Positions 1 to 8,701 of a stretch of DNA of 64,000 nucleotides are shown here, one piece after another. Made by a program: the position numbers and the translations under genes. The notes below the pieces were generated by a model. It did no database searches, was not told where the DNA came from, and saw nothing but the letters and a program-made list of their open reading frames with translations. Source of the DNA: Bin5 sp034422415 (GTDB lineage Bacteria; Chloroflexota; Anaerolineae; Caldilineales; Caldilineaceae). Where the stretch lies: positions 4,650,001 to 4,714,000 of the forward strand of contig OZ241871.1 of the NCBI GenBank assembly GCA_965202955.1, read 5' to 3'. Each line of letters opens with the position of its first letter. Positions within the stretch are counted from its first letter, which is position 1.

Positions 1-1425
1 GCCTGTCTGGCAGACGATATGGGTCTGGGGAAGACGATTCAGGCGATCGCGCTTCTTCTCCAATCGCGACAGCGGCAGGACGGGACCAACTCGAGCGGGG
101 AGGATGGGACGCGGCACGTCCCGGCTCTTCTTATCTGCCCGACGAGCGTTGTGGCGAACTGGCGGCACGAGATTGAACGATTTGCGCCGGAGCTGCGGCT
201 GCTTCTCCATCACGGAAGCGGCAGGTTGACCGGCGACGAGTTTCGGGCCGCGTTGCCGCAGCATGACCTGGTGATCACGAGTTTCGGCATTGCGCGCCGG
301 GACATCGAGATGCTGGCGGCGCAGGAGTGGAGCGACCTGATATTGGACGAGGCGCAGAACATCAAAAATCCGGCGGCCAAACAGACGCAGGCGGTACGGC
401 GTCTGACCGGCCAGTCGCGGGAACTGCTTGAGCCGGGGCGCGTGCAGCCGTTCCGCATTGCGCTGACGGGCACGCCTGTGGAGAACCGCCTGCTGGAGCT
501 GTGGAGCATCATGGAGTTTCTCAATCCAGGGTACCTGGGGAAGCGGGAGCACTTTCGCCAGCAGTTTGTGCTGCCGATAGAACGGTACAATGATGACCTG
601 GCGGCTGCAGAGTTGCGGCGGCTGGCGCAGCCATTCCTGTTGCGCCGGCTGAAGACGGACCCGACGATTATTTCCGATTTGCCGGAGAAGAATGAGATGG
701 TGGTCTTTTGCTCGCTGACGCAGGAGCAGGAGACGCTGTACACGCGCGTGATTGAGGAGACGATGGCGCGGGTGGAGGCGAGCGAGGGCGTCCAGCGAAG
801 GGGGCTGGTGTTGAGCCTGCTGCTAAAGCTGAAGCAGGTGACCAATCATCCGGCGCACTACCTGAGCGAACAGGAGCCCCTGGAAGGCCGCAGCGGCAAG
901 TTGAGCCGCCTTACCGAGATGCTTGAGGAGGCGCTTAGCATTGGCGACCGGGCGCTGATTTTCACGCAGTTTGTGGAGATGGGACATTTGCTGCGCCGGC
1001 ATCTGATGAAAACGCTGGGGCGGGAGGCACTCTTTCTTCACGGCGGCACGCCGGCCACGAAACGGGAGCAGATGGTGCGCTCCTTCCAGGAAGACCGGGC
1101 GGGCGCTCCGATCTTTGTGCTCAGTCTGCGTGCCGGGGGCGTGGGCGTGAATCTGACCAGGGCAAATCATGTTTTCCACTTTGACCGCTGGTGGAATCCG
1201 GCTGTGGAGAACCAGGCGACCGACCGGGCGTTTCGCATCGGACAGAAGCGGTCGGTGCAGGTGTACAAATTCGTGGTGGCCGGCACGCTGGAAGAGCAGA
1301 TCCACAGGATGATTGAGAGCAAACAGAACCTGGCAGAGTCGATTGTAAACAGCGGTGAGGACTGGCTGGCGGACTTGGATACGGAGGGCCTGCGCAGGCT
1401 GATCGCATTGCGGAACAACAGCTAG
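1..1425 (+). CDS. SNF2-family DNA-dependent ATPase/helicase, 3' part (5' end outside window)
   Basis: The reading frame is open from base 1, so the start lies upstream of the window. The visible part begins at helicase motif I (DDMGLGKT) and continues with motif Ia (LLICPTSVVANW), motif II as DEAQ (LILDEAQNIKNP) and motif III (ALTGTPVENR). The C-terminal RecA lobe contains FTQF, AGGVGVNLT and the terminal block ATDRAFRIGQ. This order is typical of bacterial SNF2/HepA proteins, superfamily 2 ATPases that translocate on double-stranded DNA and remodel protein-DNA complexes. A SWIM-like zinc protein follows after 26 bases, a pairing common in bacteria where the SWIM domain may instead be fused to the helicase N-terminus. 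The family assignment is very secure. The cellular target is unknown. Confidence 0.95.
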   Translation, partial: ACLADDMGLGKTIQAIALLLQSRQRQDGTNSSGEDGTRHVPALLICPTSVVANWRHEIERFAPELRLLLHHGSGRLTGDEFRAALPQHDLVITSFGIARRDIEMLAAQEWSDLILDEAQNIKNPAAKQTQAVRRLTGQSRELLEPGRVQPFRIALTGTPVENRLLELWSIMEFLNPGYLGKREHFRQQFVLPIERYNDDLAAAELRRLAQPFLLRRLKTDPTIISDLPEKNEMVVFCSLTQEQETLYTRVIEETMARVEASEGVQRRGLVLSLLLKLKQVTNHPAHYLSEQEPLEGRSGKLSRLTEMLEEALSIGDRALIFTQFVEMGHLLRRHLMKTLGREALFLHGGTPATKREQMVRSFQEDRAGAPIFVLSLRAGGVGVNLTRANHVFHFDRWWNPAVENQATDRAFRIGQKRSVQVYKFVVAGTLEEQIHRMIESKQNLAESIVNSGEDWLADLDTEGLRRLIALRNNS

Positions 1426-1451
1426 ACGGCTGGCAAGGTACGGAGTGACAC

Positions 1452-2399
1452 GTGGCCGAATCGATAACCGGATCTTCAGATGGTGGAGGCTCGTGGACTG
1501 AACGCTGGTACAGTTTCCTGGGCGGCATGGGCTATGACCTGCGCCGGGGGCAGTCGCTGGCGCGGCGAATGAGCGTGCGATCGGTCGACGTTCAGGTGGG
1601 CCGGGTCGTGGCGGAGTTGGAGGAACTCAACCGGGGCGTTTCCCGGGTAGAGATCGAAGTTGTTCCGCTGCACATGGAAGCGTGGGCTGCCGTTTTGGAC
1701 GCGCTGGCAGGGGAGGCGCTGCATGCGGCCCAGCTCCTAGCCGGGGGCACAGAGTGGGGGACGGTCCGCTCGGTCCTGGACACTATCTTCGGGCGGGCCG
1801 AAGTCGAGCTGTTGCCATCGACGCCGGCGCCAGAGGAGATCCTGGCGGTCTGCAGCGGCTGCGGCGCGGCAGAGAGTTCGTGCAGACATGTTTTGGTGGC
1901 GCTCCACCTGTTCGGACAGATGATCACGGACGACCCGTGGCTGCTGCTGCGATTGCGCGGCCAGGACCGACAGCAGATCCTGGCCGGGCTGCGGAGACGG
2001 CGCAGTGACGGCGACTCGGGGCGAACTGACGCAGGGTCGGCATTGTCGGATTCGGCACTGTCGGGGCCAGCTCTGGCCGGCGTAGAGTCGATGGGCGCGA
2101 GGGGAACGAAGGCTACTGCCCAAGAGGGAGAGCTGTCCCTGGCCGTGCAGATCGACAGTTTTTGGGGGCAGCGCCGGTTGGCGGGGCCGGCGGGTACCCA
2201 GCAGGACCTGGGTTCGTTGCATTACAACATCAACCCGCCGCTCATCCGCCTGGCACTGTTGCGGCGGCTCGGTCCGCCGCCCTTCCCGCAGGACGGCATG
2301 GAGGTCTACGAGAGGCTGGCCCGCACCTATCTGGAGGTATCGGAGAAGGCGCTGGAACTGGCCTACACGCCGGAGCCGGACGCGGAGAGTACGGGCTGA
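1452..2399 (+). CDS. SWIM-like zinc-finger protein, partner of the SNF2 ATPase
   Basis: This 315-residue protein starts at GTG. Residues 134-146 hold Cys134, Cys137, Cys144 and His146 (CSGCGAAESSCRH). This resembles the SWIM zinc-binding pattern CxC...CxH, but has one extra residue between the first two cysteines. SWIM domains are predicted to bind DNA or proteins and are encoded next to SNF2 helicases in many bacteria, which fits the position 26 bases after the SNF2 gene. Residues 190-230 are a low-complexity Ser/Gly/Ala linker. The C-terminal third has no motif I recognise. The role is inferred from the motif and neighbour. Confidence 0.8.
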   Translation: MAESITGSSDGGGSWTERWYSFLGGMGYDLRRGQSLARRMSVRSVDVQVGRVVAELEELNRGVSRVEIEVVPLHMEAWAAVLDALAGEALHAAQLLAGGTEWGTVRSVLDTIFGRAEVELLPSTPAPEEILAVCSGCGAAESSCRHVLVALHLFGQMITDDPWLLLRLRGQDRQQILAGLRRRRSDGDSGRTDAGSALSDSALSGPALAGVESMGARGTKATAQEGELSLAVQIDSFWGQRRLAGPAGTQQDLGSLHYNINPPLIRLALLRRLGPPPFPQDGMEVYERLARTYLEVSEKALELAYTPEPDAESTG

Positions 2400-2412
2400 A
2401 AAGGAGGACCAC

Positions 2413-3765
2413 GTGATAGCGCAACTTCTGGCCCAGCGCGCGGCTGACGGCAATCCGATTCGCGTGGGCGTCATCGGCACAGGCAAGTTCGGCGCTGGGC
2501 TGGTAGCACAGATCTCGCAGATGCAGGGCATGGTCGTAGCGGCGATCGCGGACATCAATGCGCACAACGCGCGTTACGCCTACGAGTCAAGCGGGGCGAC
2601 AGCGGAGGAGATACGGACTGCGGAGACGGGCGCCGAGCTGGAGGATGCTGTGTGGGCCGGCAAGCCTGTGATTGTTGAGGACGGGCTGGCGCTGGGCGAC
2701 TGCGACTTGATAGACGTCGTTGTAGAGTCCACGGGTCTGCCGGATGTGGGCGCGCGGCACGCTCATCACTCCTTGAGCAGCGGCAAGCACGTTGTCATGG
2801 TGAACGTGGAGGCGGACGTTACGGTGGGCCCCTTTCTGCGACGGACGGCCGACACCGCGGGCGTCGTCTATACGATGGTGGACGGGGACCAGCCGGCGGT
2901 GACGTGGAACATCGTCGAGTGGGCGCGCAGCCTGGGCCTGGAGATCGTGGCGGCGGGCCGGGGCACCATTTTCTACGCCGACGATTTCGAAGGCACGCCG
3001 GATACGGCGGCGGCGCGATTCGGCTTTTCGCAGGAGCATATCGAGCGGCGCACCATCAATTTGAAGATGTTCAACTCCTTTCGCGACGGCACGAAGGCGC
3101 AGGTGGAGATGACCGCGCTGGCGAATGCGGCCGGGCTTGAGCCTGACGTGCGCGGCATGCACGAGCCTTCGGTGAACCTGGAAGAGATCCCGCAGCAGCT
3201 CAGCCTGCGGGAGGAGGGCGGGCTGCTCAGCCGCCACGGCGTGGTTGAACTGGCAAACTCGGTGGCGGAGGATGGCGAGACGATGCTGCCCAACCCGATC
3301 CGCATGGGCGTCTTTGCCGTGGTGCGATCGGAGCATCCCTTCACACAGGAGGACCTGGCCTATCACGGCTGCCACGTTGGGGGCGATGGCAAGAACTTTC
3401 TGCTCTACCGGCCCTACCACCTGGTTGCGGTGCCCGCGCCGCTCAGCATCGCGCGTGCGGTCTTCTTCGGCGCTGCCAATGGTTCATGCGCGGCGACGCC
3501 GACCGCGGAGTGCATTGCTGTGGCCAAGCGGGAGCTGCGGCGGGGCGAAGTCCTGGACGGCGGGGGCGGTTACACTGTTGTCGGTCAGTGTGAGAAGGCG
3601 GGCATCGCGCGGCGGGACGGCCTGCTTCCCCTCGGCCTTGCGGAAGGGGCAGTGCTGAAACGGGACGTGGGCAGGGGCGAGGCAATCGGCTATGCGGACG
3701 TTTCGTTGAACGAAGACTCTTTTGTGCTGAAGATGCGGAGGCTGCAGGACGAGATCACCTGTTGA
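2413..3765 (+). CDS. NAD(P)-dependent oxidoreductase with C-terminal SAF domain
   Basis: The 450-residue protein has an N-terminal Rossmann fold with VGVIGTGKFGAG near residues 18-29, resembling homoserine-dehydrogenase-type NAD(P)-binding domains. Its C-terminal 100 residues (GGYTVVGQCEKAG onward, ending in GEAIGYADVSLNED) look like a SAF domain, as found in antifreeze-like, FlgA and UxaA proteins. The architecture matches the family annotated as SAF-domain or DRL-like oxidoreductases, whose substrates are mostly unknown sugar or polyol acids. The GTG start is chosen because a strong AAGGAGGA lies four bases upstream. An aldo-keto reductase follows 148 bases later, so a joint role in sugar metabolism is possible but unproven. 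Confidence 0.85.
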   Translation: MIAQLLAQRAADGNPIRVGVIGTGKFGAGLVAQISQMQGMVVAAIADINAHNARYAYESSGATAEEIRTAETGAELEDAVWAGKPVIVEDGLALGDCDLIDVVVESTGLPDVGARHAHHSLSSGKHVVMVNVEADVTVGPFLRRTADTAGVVYTMVDGDQPAVTWNIVEWARSLGLEIVAAGRGTIFYADDFEGTPDTAAARFGFSQEHIERRTINLKMFNSFRDGTKAQVEMTALANAAGLEPDVRGMHEPSVNLEEIPQQLSLREEGGLLSRHGVVELANSVAEDGETMLPNPIRMGVFAVVRSEHPFTQEDLAYHGCHVGGDGKNFLLYRPYHLVAVPAPLSIARAVFFGAANGSCAATPTAECIAVAKRELRRGEVLDGGGGYTVVGQCEKAGIARRDGLLPLGLAEGAVLKRDVGRGEAIGYADVSLNEDSFVLKMRRLQDEITC

Positions 3766-3913
3766 GATATTGGCTTGACGCCGTCGGCAAAGGACGGGCA
3801 CGCAGGCGGACTTGAGCAGCCGACACCCGCGGGCAACATCTACCCGGGCAAGTTGGTGCGAATCCAGTCGGCACGGGTGCGGGAGATTGACCGAACAGGG
3901 CAAGGAGAAGGGC

Positions 3914-4933
3914 ATGAACTACCGCCGGTTGGGGCGCACGGGACTGAAGGTCTCGGAGATTTCGCTGGGGACGATGACTTTCGGCCACGGCAGCGACGAG
4001 TCGGAGGCGAAGCGCAACGTAGACTTGGCGTTTGACGCCGGAATCAACTTTTTCGACACGGCCAACTCGTACGCGGACAGCGCGTCGGAGACGATTCTGG
4101 GCAGGGCGCTGCAGGGGCGGCGGCGAGACGCGGTGGTTGCGACCAAGTTCTTCAACCCGATGGGGACCGACGTAAACAGCTCGGGAACAAGCCGGTTCCA
4201 CCTGGTGCACGCGGTAGAGGACAGCCTGCGCCGACTGCAGATGGAGTATATCGACCTCTACTACATCCATCATGTGGATAGGCAGACACCGCTGGACGAG
4301 ACGTTGCGGGCGCTGGACGACCTGGTGCGGCAGGGCAAGGTGCGGTACACGGCGTGCAGCAATTTCGAGGCGTGGCGGTTGATGGAAGCGATGTGGCTGA
4401 GCGACCACAACGGGTGGGAGCGGTTCGCCGCGTATCAGCCGCAGTACAGCTTGGTTGTGCGCGATATCGAGCAGGAGATCATACCCGTTTGCGAGCTGAA
4501 AGGAATCGGTGTGGTCGTGTGGAGTCCGCTTGGGGGCGGCTTTCTGACGGGCAAGTACAGGCCGGGGCAGACGACTGCGCCCGGCACGCGTTCGGAGGAG
4601 GGTTGGGCCTATCCGGACCGGAATTTCGCGGCCAATGCCGACGAGACGCTGAAGGCGCTGCTGGAGGTGGCGGCGGAGCTGGGACGCAGCCCTGCCCAGG
4701 TTGCTATCCGCTGGACGCTGGACCAGCCGGCGATCACGAGTGCGATCGTGGGGGCGCGCACGCAGGAGCAGCTGCGCGACAATTTGGGCGCGGCCGATTG
4801 GACGCTACCTGCCGACGCCTCGCAGAGGCTGAACGAGGTATCCCATCTGCCAGACCGCTATCCGAAGTCAATTGAAGCCGATATGCACGAACGACGCGAT
4901 AGCGCGGTTTCCATGCCAACACTGGAGAGCTGA
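3914..4933 (+). CDS. aldo/keto reductase
   Basis: This 339-residue protein has the aldo-keto reductase signature near its N-terminus and the catalytic tetrad expected of the family: Asp48 (FFDTANSY), Tyr53, Lys78 (VATKFF) and His119 (DLYYIHH). The family folds as a TIM barrel and reduces carbonyls with NADPH. Strong similarity in style to the YghZ/potassium-channel-beta type (LGTMTFG, SPLGGGFLTGKY) is visible. The ATG at 3914 is preferred because AAGGAG lies just upstream and MNYRRLGRTG is the usual family N-terminus; the frame is open further upstream but without family sequence. The substrate is unknown. Confidence 0.92.
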   Translation: MNYRRLGRTGLKVSEISLGTMTFGHGSDESEAKRNVDLAFDAGINFFDTANSYADSASETILGRALQGRRRDAVVATKFFNPMGTDVNSSGTSRFHLVHAVEDSLRRLQMEYIDLYYIHHVDRQTPLDETLRALDDLVRQGKVRYTACSNFEAWRLMEAMWLSDHNGWERFAAYQPQYSLVVRDIEQEIIPVCELKGIGVVVWSPLGGGFLTGKYRPGQTTAPGTRSEEGWAYPDRNFAANADETLKALLEVAAELGRSPAQVAIRWTLDQPAITSAIVGARTQEQLRDNLGAADWTLPADASQRLNEVSHLPDRYPKSIEADMHERRDSAVSMPTLES

Positions 4934-4941
4934 AGAGCCGT

Positions 4942-5916
4942 ATGTACACAGTCCACGAGTTTGAGCCAGGTATGCAGGGATACGAGGCGCTAGCGGCTCT
5001 CCACCGGGTCGTCTCGCCGGATGGACGGAAGGAGACGGCTGCCGGACTGGCGCGGGAGGACGCCGGCTGGCCGCGGAACAAGCTTTTCAAACGCTTCATC
5101 GCGGCTGAAGACGAAGGCGAATACGTCGCCGAGGGCGTCTGCTTCGAGGCTTACTGGCAGTACAAGGCGGGAAGCGTTCACCTGCACTTCAGCATCGACC
5201 CTGTTCACGCGACGGAGCGGGTCCTGCCCACCCTGTACGCGGCCCTACTTGCGTTCCTGGAGCGGCGCGGCGAAAGGGTCGATCGCCTCAGCTGCGGCGC
5301 GAGCGAGGAGGATGCGGTGCGGATGCGCTTCTTCCGGCAAGAGGGATTTCGGGAGGAGATGCGCTGGCCTTCGTCGGAGTTGCGCCTCGCTGAGTTCAAT
5401 ATGGCCGGACACGCGCAATACCTTGAGCAGATTGCGCGAGCTGGGATTCGGATACTCACGCTACACCAGGTGAAGGCGGAGGTACGCAGTTGGAAGCGGA
5501 AGCTACGCGACTTGCGCTATGAGCTGCTCCTGGACGTCCCCTCGCCGGACCCGCCATCCAAGCCCACGGTGGCGGAGTTCGAGGAGATGATCCTGCAGGA
5601 CCCGGCGCTGGTCGAGGACGGGTACTTTGTCGCGCTTGCGGAGGATGGCTCGTTCGTAGGTATGAGCAATCTGTGGCGGAATGACGAGACGGGCAGGAAC
5701 CTGGACACGGGCCTGACCGGCGTCGTGCGCAGATACCGGCGGCGCAAGCTGGGCTTATCGCTCAAGTTGCATACGGTCCGCTTTGCCCGGGCGACCGGAG
5801 CAGAAACGATCAGGGCAAGAAATGAAGCAGACAGTCCGATGTATGCGTTGAACCGCAAGCTGGGATTCGAGCCGAAGCCGGCATGGATCAGTCTACAGAA
5901 ACGCTTTCCCGGGTGA
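4942..5916 (+). CDS. tandem GNAT-fold acetyltransferase
   Basis: The 324-residue protein appears to contain two GNAT domains. The first half is degenerate. The second half, about residues 170-320, carries VALAEDGSFVGMSNL and the acetyl-CoA-binding motif A (VVRRYRRRKLGLSLKL), followed by the typical ending NEADSPMYALNRKLGF. Tandem GNAT proteins of this type acylate small molecules or peptides, and the substrate cannot be told here. The gene lies 8 bases after the aldo-keto reductase stop and 23 bases before the DUF169 gene, so the three are probably co-transcribed. Confidence 0.8.
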   Translation: MYTVHEFEPGMQGYEALAALHRVVSPDGRKETAAGLAREDAGWPRNKLFKRFIAAEDEGEYVAEGVCFEAYWQYKAGSVHLHFSIDPVHATERVLPTLYAALLAFLERRGERVDRLSCGASEEDAVRMRFFRQEGFREEMRWPSSELRLAEFNMAGHAQYLEQIARAGIRILTLHQVKAEVRSWKRKLRDLRYELLLDVPSPDPPSKPTVAEFEEMILQDPALVEDGYFVALAEDGSFVGMSNLWRNDETGRNLDTGLTGVVRRYRRRKLGLSLKLHTVRFARATGAETIRARNEADSPMYALNRKLGFEPKPAWISLQKRFPG

Positions 5917-5939
5917 ACACAGTCAAGGAGACCATTCAA

Positions 5940-6695
5940 ATGAGCGCACACAGCTCGCAGGCTGCGCAACTTACTGAGTCGCTGCAACTCTCGATGCCGC
6001 CGGTGGGGCTCGCCTTTGTTGACGAGACACCTGACGGCGTTCCTGCTTACGAGGATGTGGCTCCGGCGGGCTGTTCCTTCTGGCAGGAGGGGGCACGCCG
6101 CGTATTTTCGACGAGCGCCAGGGACCATGAGCTGTGCGCCATTGGGGTGCACACGCACAACCTTGTGGGCGCGTCTGAATCGCAGCCGGCAGAACTGCAG
6201 ACGGCGCTGGAGGCGATGCAGGGACTCGACTATGTGCGGGCGGAGGAGGTCGCTGCGATCCCGGTGGTCGAGCAGGCGGTCCGGCACACGGTCTACGGTC
6301 CACTAGCCGAATTTCCGCTTGCGCCCGACGTGGTGCTGCTCTTTGCGCACGCGCAGCAGAGCCTGATTCTGACAGAGGCGGCGGCGCGGGTTGACGGGGG
6401 TGTCCCGCCGGCGATGGGCCGTCCCGCCTGCGCGGTGGTGCCGCAGGTGACGAACGGGGGTCATGCGGCGATGAGCCTGGGCTGCTGTGGAGCGCGGGCC
6501 TATCTGGACGCGTTGTCGGACGAGATGGCGCTGTGGGCGCTGCCGGGCGCAAAGCTGGACGCTTACTGCGCGGAGATCGGCGGGCTGGCAAATTCGAACG
6601 GAATCCTGACTGTTTTCCACGAGCGGCGGCGCGAAGACGTGGCCGGAGGCGGGCGGCCGACGGTGCAGGAGTCGTTGGAACGGCTGTCGGAGTAG
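5940..6695 (+). CDS. DUF169-family protein
   Basis: The 251-residue protein fits DUF169 (COG2043). It has the early PVGLAF segment, a CSFW segment, a cysteine region DHELCAIGVHTHNL, a central VVLLFAHAQQ strand and the late GCCGARAYLDALSDE segment. Several conserved-looking cysteines could bind metal or a cofactor, but the biochemical role of the family is unknown. The start at 5940 follows AAGGAG at a spacing of 9 bases. The longer frame from 5883 overlaps the preceding gene and is not supported. About 450 bases without a credible gene follow. Confidence 0.82.
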   Translation: MSAHSSQAAQLTESLQLSMPPVGLAFVDETPDGVPAYEDVAPAGCSFWQEGARRVFSTSARDHELCAIGVHTHNLVGASESQPAELQTALEAMQGLDYVRAEEVAAIPVVEQAVRHTVYGPLAEFPLAPDVVLLFAHAQQSLILTEAAARVDGGVPPAMGRPACAVVPQVTNGGHAAMSLGCCGARAYLDALSDEMALWALPGAKLDAYCAEIGGLANSNGILTVFHERRREDVAGGGRPTVQESLERLSE

Positions 6696-7143
6696 GATTT
6701 CGAGGGGGACGCGAGGGCAGAGAGAAATCCGCAGCCGGTGGCGTGACGCTGAGGTCTCGGCTCCCGTAGGCGATCGGTCGGCGCTGCACTCCTATAGTTT
6801 GCGGCTCTTGGGGGCAGGTTCCGGTTGTCGGCAGCAACGTGCGCTTCATTCAGGCGGGAAAGCGGGCATGCCCGACCCGTTCTGCGCTTTCGTTCGGCGA
6901 GGACCGATTCAGGCGCATCCGCATCTCTTGCAACCGACCCAGAAGGATCATGGCCTTTTTCGGTAAAGTCAAGAGCGGCTTTGCGTCGTTCAGACACGAT
7001 TGGTATACTGTCTGCGCCCGCTGTTCGCCGCGATCTGAGCGGTCCTTGTTGGAGCGCTGCCAGTTGGTGCCGCGGGGCGATCCGCTATTTCCGTCTCTGT
7101 TTCCCCATTGACAAGAGACACCGAGGCTTCGGAGGAGGTCAAG
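6696..7143. other. 448-base gap with a promoter near its end
   Basis: No convincing coding region is present. Short open frames show neither family motifs nor a good ribosome-binding site. The region contains a perfect 12-base palindrome at 6863-6874 (CGGGCATGCCCG) and a candidate sigma-70 promoter at 6981-7009 that would serve the adaptor gene starting at 7144. Confidence 0.5.
6981..7009 (+). promoter_or_regulatory. candidate sigma-70 promoter of the HlyD-type adaptor gene
   Basis: TTGCGT (6981-6986) and TATACT (7004-7009) are separated by 17 bases. The -10 box matches consensus at five of six positions and the -35 box at three. Transcription would begin near 7016, about 130 bases before the ATG at 7144. 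Confidence 0.4.
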
Positions 7144-8448
7144 ATGATACGAACAGTAAGTCGGATTCTCCCCGGCCTATTCGTCATTGCATTGATAGCG
7201 ATGGCTGTCGCTCTCACCCGCGGCGGCGGGTTCGGGGAGCTGCTGGAGCCGGCCACGGCAGCGCAACCGGAATCGGCCGAGGCGCAGCTGGTAACACCGG
7301 CCTATTTTGGCTCATTGGAGGTGGCGAGGTCGCGGGCGCTTTCGGCGGGCGTGAGCGGCGAGGTGTTGGAACTCCTGGTCGAGGTTGGCGACCTGGTGGA
7401 GGAAGGTCAACAGCTGATGCGGCTGGATACGACACAGCTGGACTGGAGCGTACAGCGGGCGGAAATCGCGCTGGAGTTGGCGCGCGTGGCTTTGCTTGAG
7501 ATCAATGAGCAGTCATCGGAGACCGAACTGGCGGTAGCCGAAGCCAACCTGGAGCTGGCGCGGTCGAACTTGGCCAAGCTGGAGGCGGGGGGAGGGACAA
7601 AGGAGGAGGTCGCTGCTCGGCAGGCTCAAGCGAACGCCGCCTGGGCCCGATACAATGAGATTCTGGCCGGTCCGTCCGAGGCGAGGCTGCAGCAGCTACA
7701 CGCAAGTGTGGAACGGGCCGAGCTTTCCGTGGCACAGGCGCAGCGGGCCTACAACGAGATTTCGTGGCGGGGAGACGCAGGCGGCACGCCGCAGGCAGCC
7801 AACTTGCATCGTGTCACGATCGATTTGAACGTGGCCCAGGCCGCCTACGTGGAGGCGACCCAGCCGCCGCGCACTTCCGAAGTACAGGGCGCTCTGGCGG
7901 CCGCCCAGCTGGCGCAGCACGCGCTGAACGAGCTGGAACGAGGCGTTTCGGAAGTCAACATGGCGGTGGGAAGGGCGCAGGTCAAGTCGGCGGAGGCCAC
8001 GGTGGAGCGGATCAAGGAGCTGACGCATAGCCGGCGGTCGGCTGAGCTGCGGGTGAGCCAGGCGCTGATTGACCTGGAGGAGGCGCAACAACGACTCGAC
8101 AAGGCCCAGGTACGCGCGCCGTTTACGGGCATTGTGCTGATGCTCGATGTCGAAGAAGGGCAGATGGTAGGCGGAGCATCGACTGTGGCCGAGATCGGAG
8201 ACGCTGGCGCTTTAGAGCTCGTGGTTGGGATTCCGCAGGACCAGGTGCTGACGATGTCGGTGGGCGATCCGGTCCGGATCACAAGATTCGGCAGCGACGA
8301 GATCTCGGTCATGTCGACGATTCACAAGATTTCGCCGATCAGTGTGCCGGGCAAGGGCAACTCAACGTTCCCGGTAACGATCCGGTTGCCGGAAAAAGGC
8401 ACAGCGCAGTTCAACCCGGGGATCTTCGTCTCGGCGACATTTGAATAA
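7144..8448 (+). CDS. HlyD/RND-type membrane-fusion (periplasmic adaptor) protein
   Basis: The 434-residue protein has one N-terminal membrane segment (about residues 9-25). A biotinyl-lipoyl-like half-motif follows (SGEVLELLVEVGDLVEEGQQ, about 71-90), then a long Ala/Glu-rich coiled coil (about 100-310), the second lipoyl half (VRAPFTGIVLMLDVEEGQ) and a C-terminal beta-barrel. This is the order expected of adaptors that link an inner-membrane pump to export. In Gram-positive or Chloroflexi-like cells such adaptors usually work with MacB-type ABC transporters. No ATPase or permease partner lies next to it. The ATG at 7144 follows GGAGGAGG by 5 bases. Confidence 0.88.
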   Translation: MIRTVSRILPGLFVIALIAMAVALTRGGGFGELLEPATAAQPESAEAQLVTPAYFGSLEVARSRALSAGVSGEVLELLVEVGDLVEEGQQLMRLDTTQLDWSVQRAEIALELARVALLEINEQSSETELAVAEANLELARSNLAKLEAGGGTKEEVAARQAQANAAWARYNEILAGPSEARLQQLHASVERAELSVAQAQRAYNEISWRGDAGGTPQAANLHRVTIDLNVAQAAYVEATQPPRTSEVQGALAAAQLAQHALNELERGVSEVNMAVGRAQVKSAEATVERIKELTHSRRSAELRVSQALIDLEEAQQRLDKAQVRAPFTGIVLMLDVEEGQMVGGASTVAEIGDAGALELVVGIPQDQVLTMSVGDPVRITRFGSDEISVMSTIHKISPISVPGKGNSTFPVTIRLPEKGTAQFNPGIFVSATFE

Positions 8449-8516
8449 GGGGTGGCAAGCTCACGGTACGGGCATGCTTTACATGTTGCCAGCCGGCCGG
8501 CGCCGCCAAAGAATAA

Positions 8517-8543
8517 GGGGCATGGGCCCTGAGCCCCCTCTTT
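8517..8543 (+). terminator. possible intrinsic terminator after the adaptor gene
   Basis: GGGGC (8517-8521) and GCCCC (8533-8537) can pair across an 11-base loop and are followed by CTCTTT. An outer AAAGA/TCTTT pairing could extend the structure. The U-run is short, so termination is uncertain. Confidence 0.4.
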
Positions 8544-8701
8544 AGCAGCCATATTGGAGAAAGATTGGCTTGCGGTCGACTGACAGGATGCTACCCCCTG
8601 TTGTCAGGCTATTGTCAGATTGTCGCCGGACCGGTAGAGGCATCCGCCCCAAGCGAGGAGTAATCGATGACGCGCCGCACTATTGCGATGGGGAGAGGGC
8701 A

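Noticed and set aside
6839..7111. Open frame of 90 codons on the plus strand in the gap before the adaptor gene
   Set aside because: Its composition is arginine-rich and motif-free, there is no ribosome-binding site, and it contains the best promoter candidate of the region.
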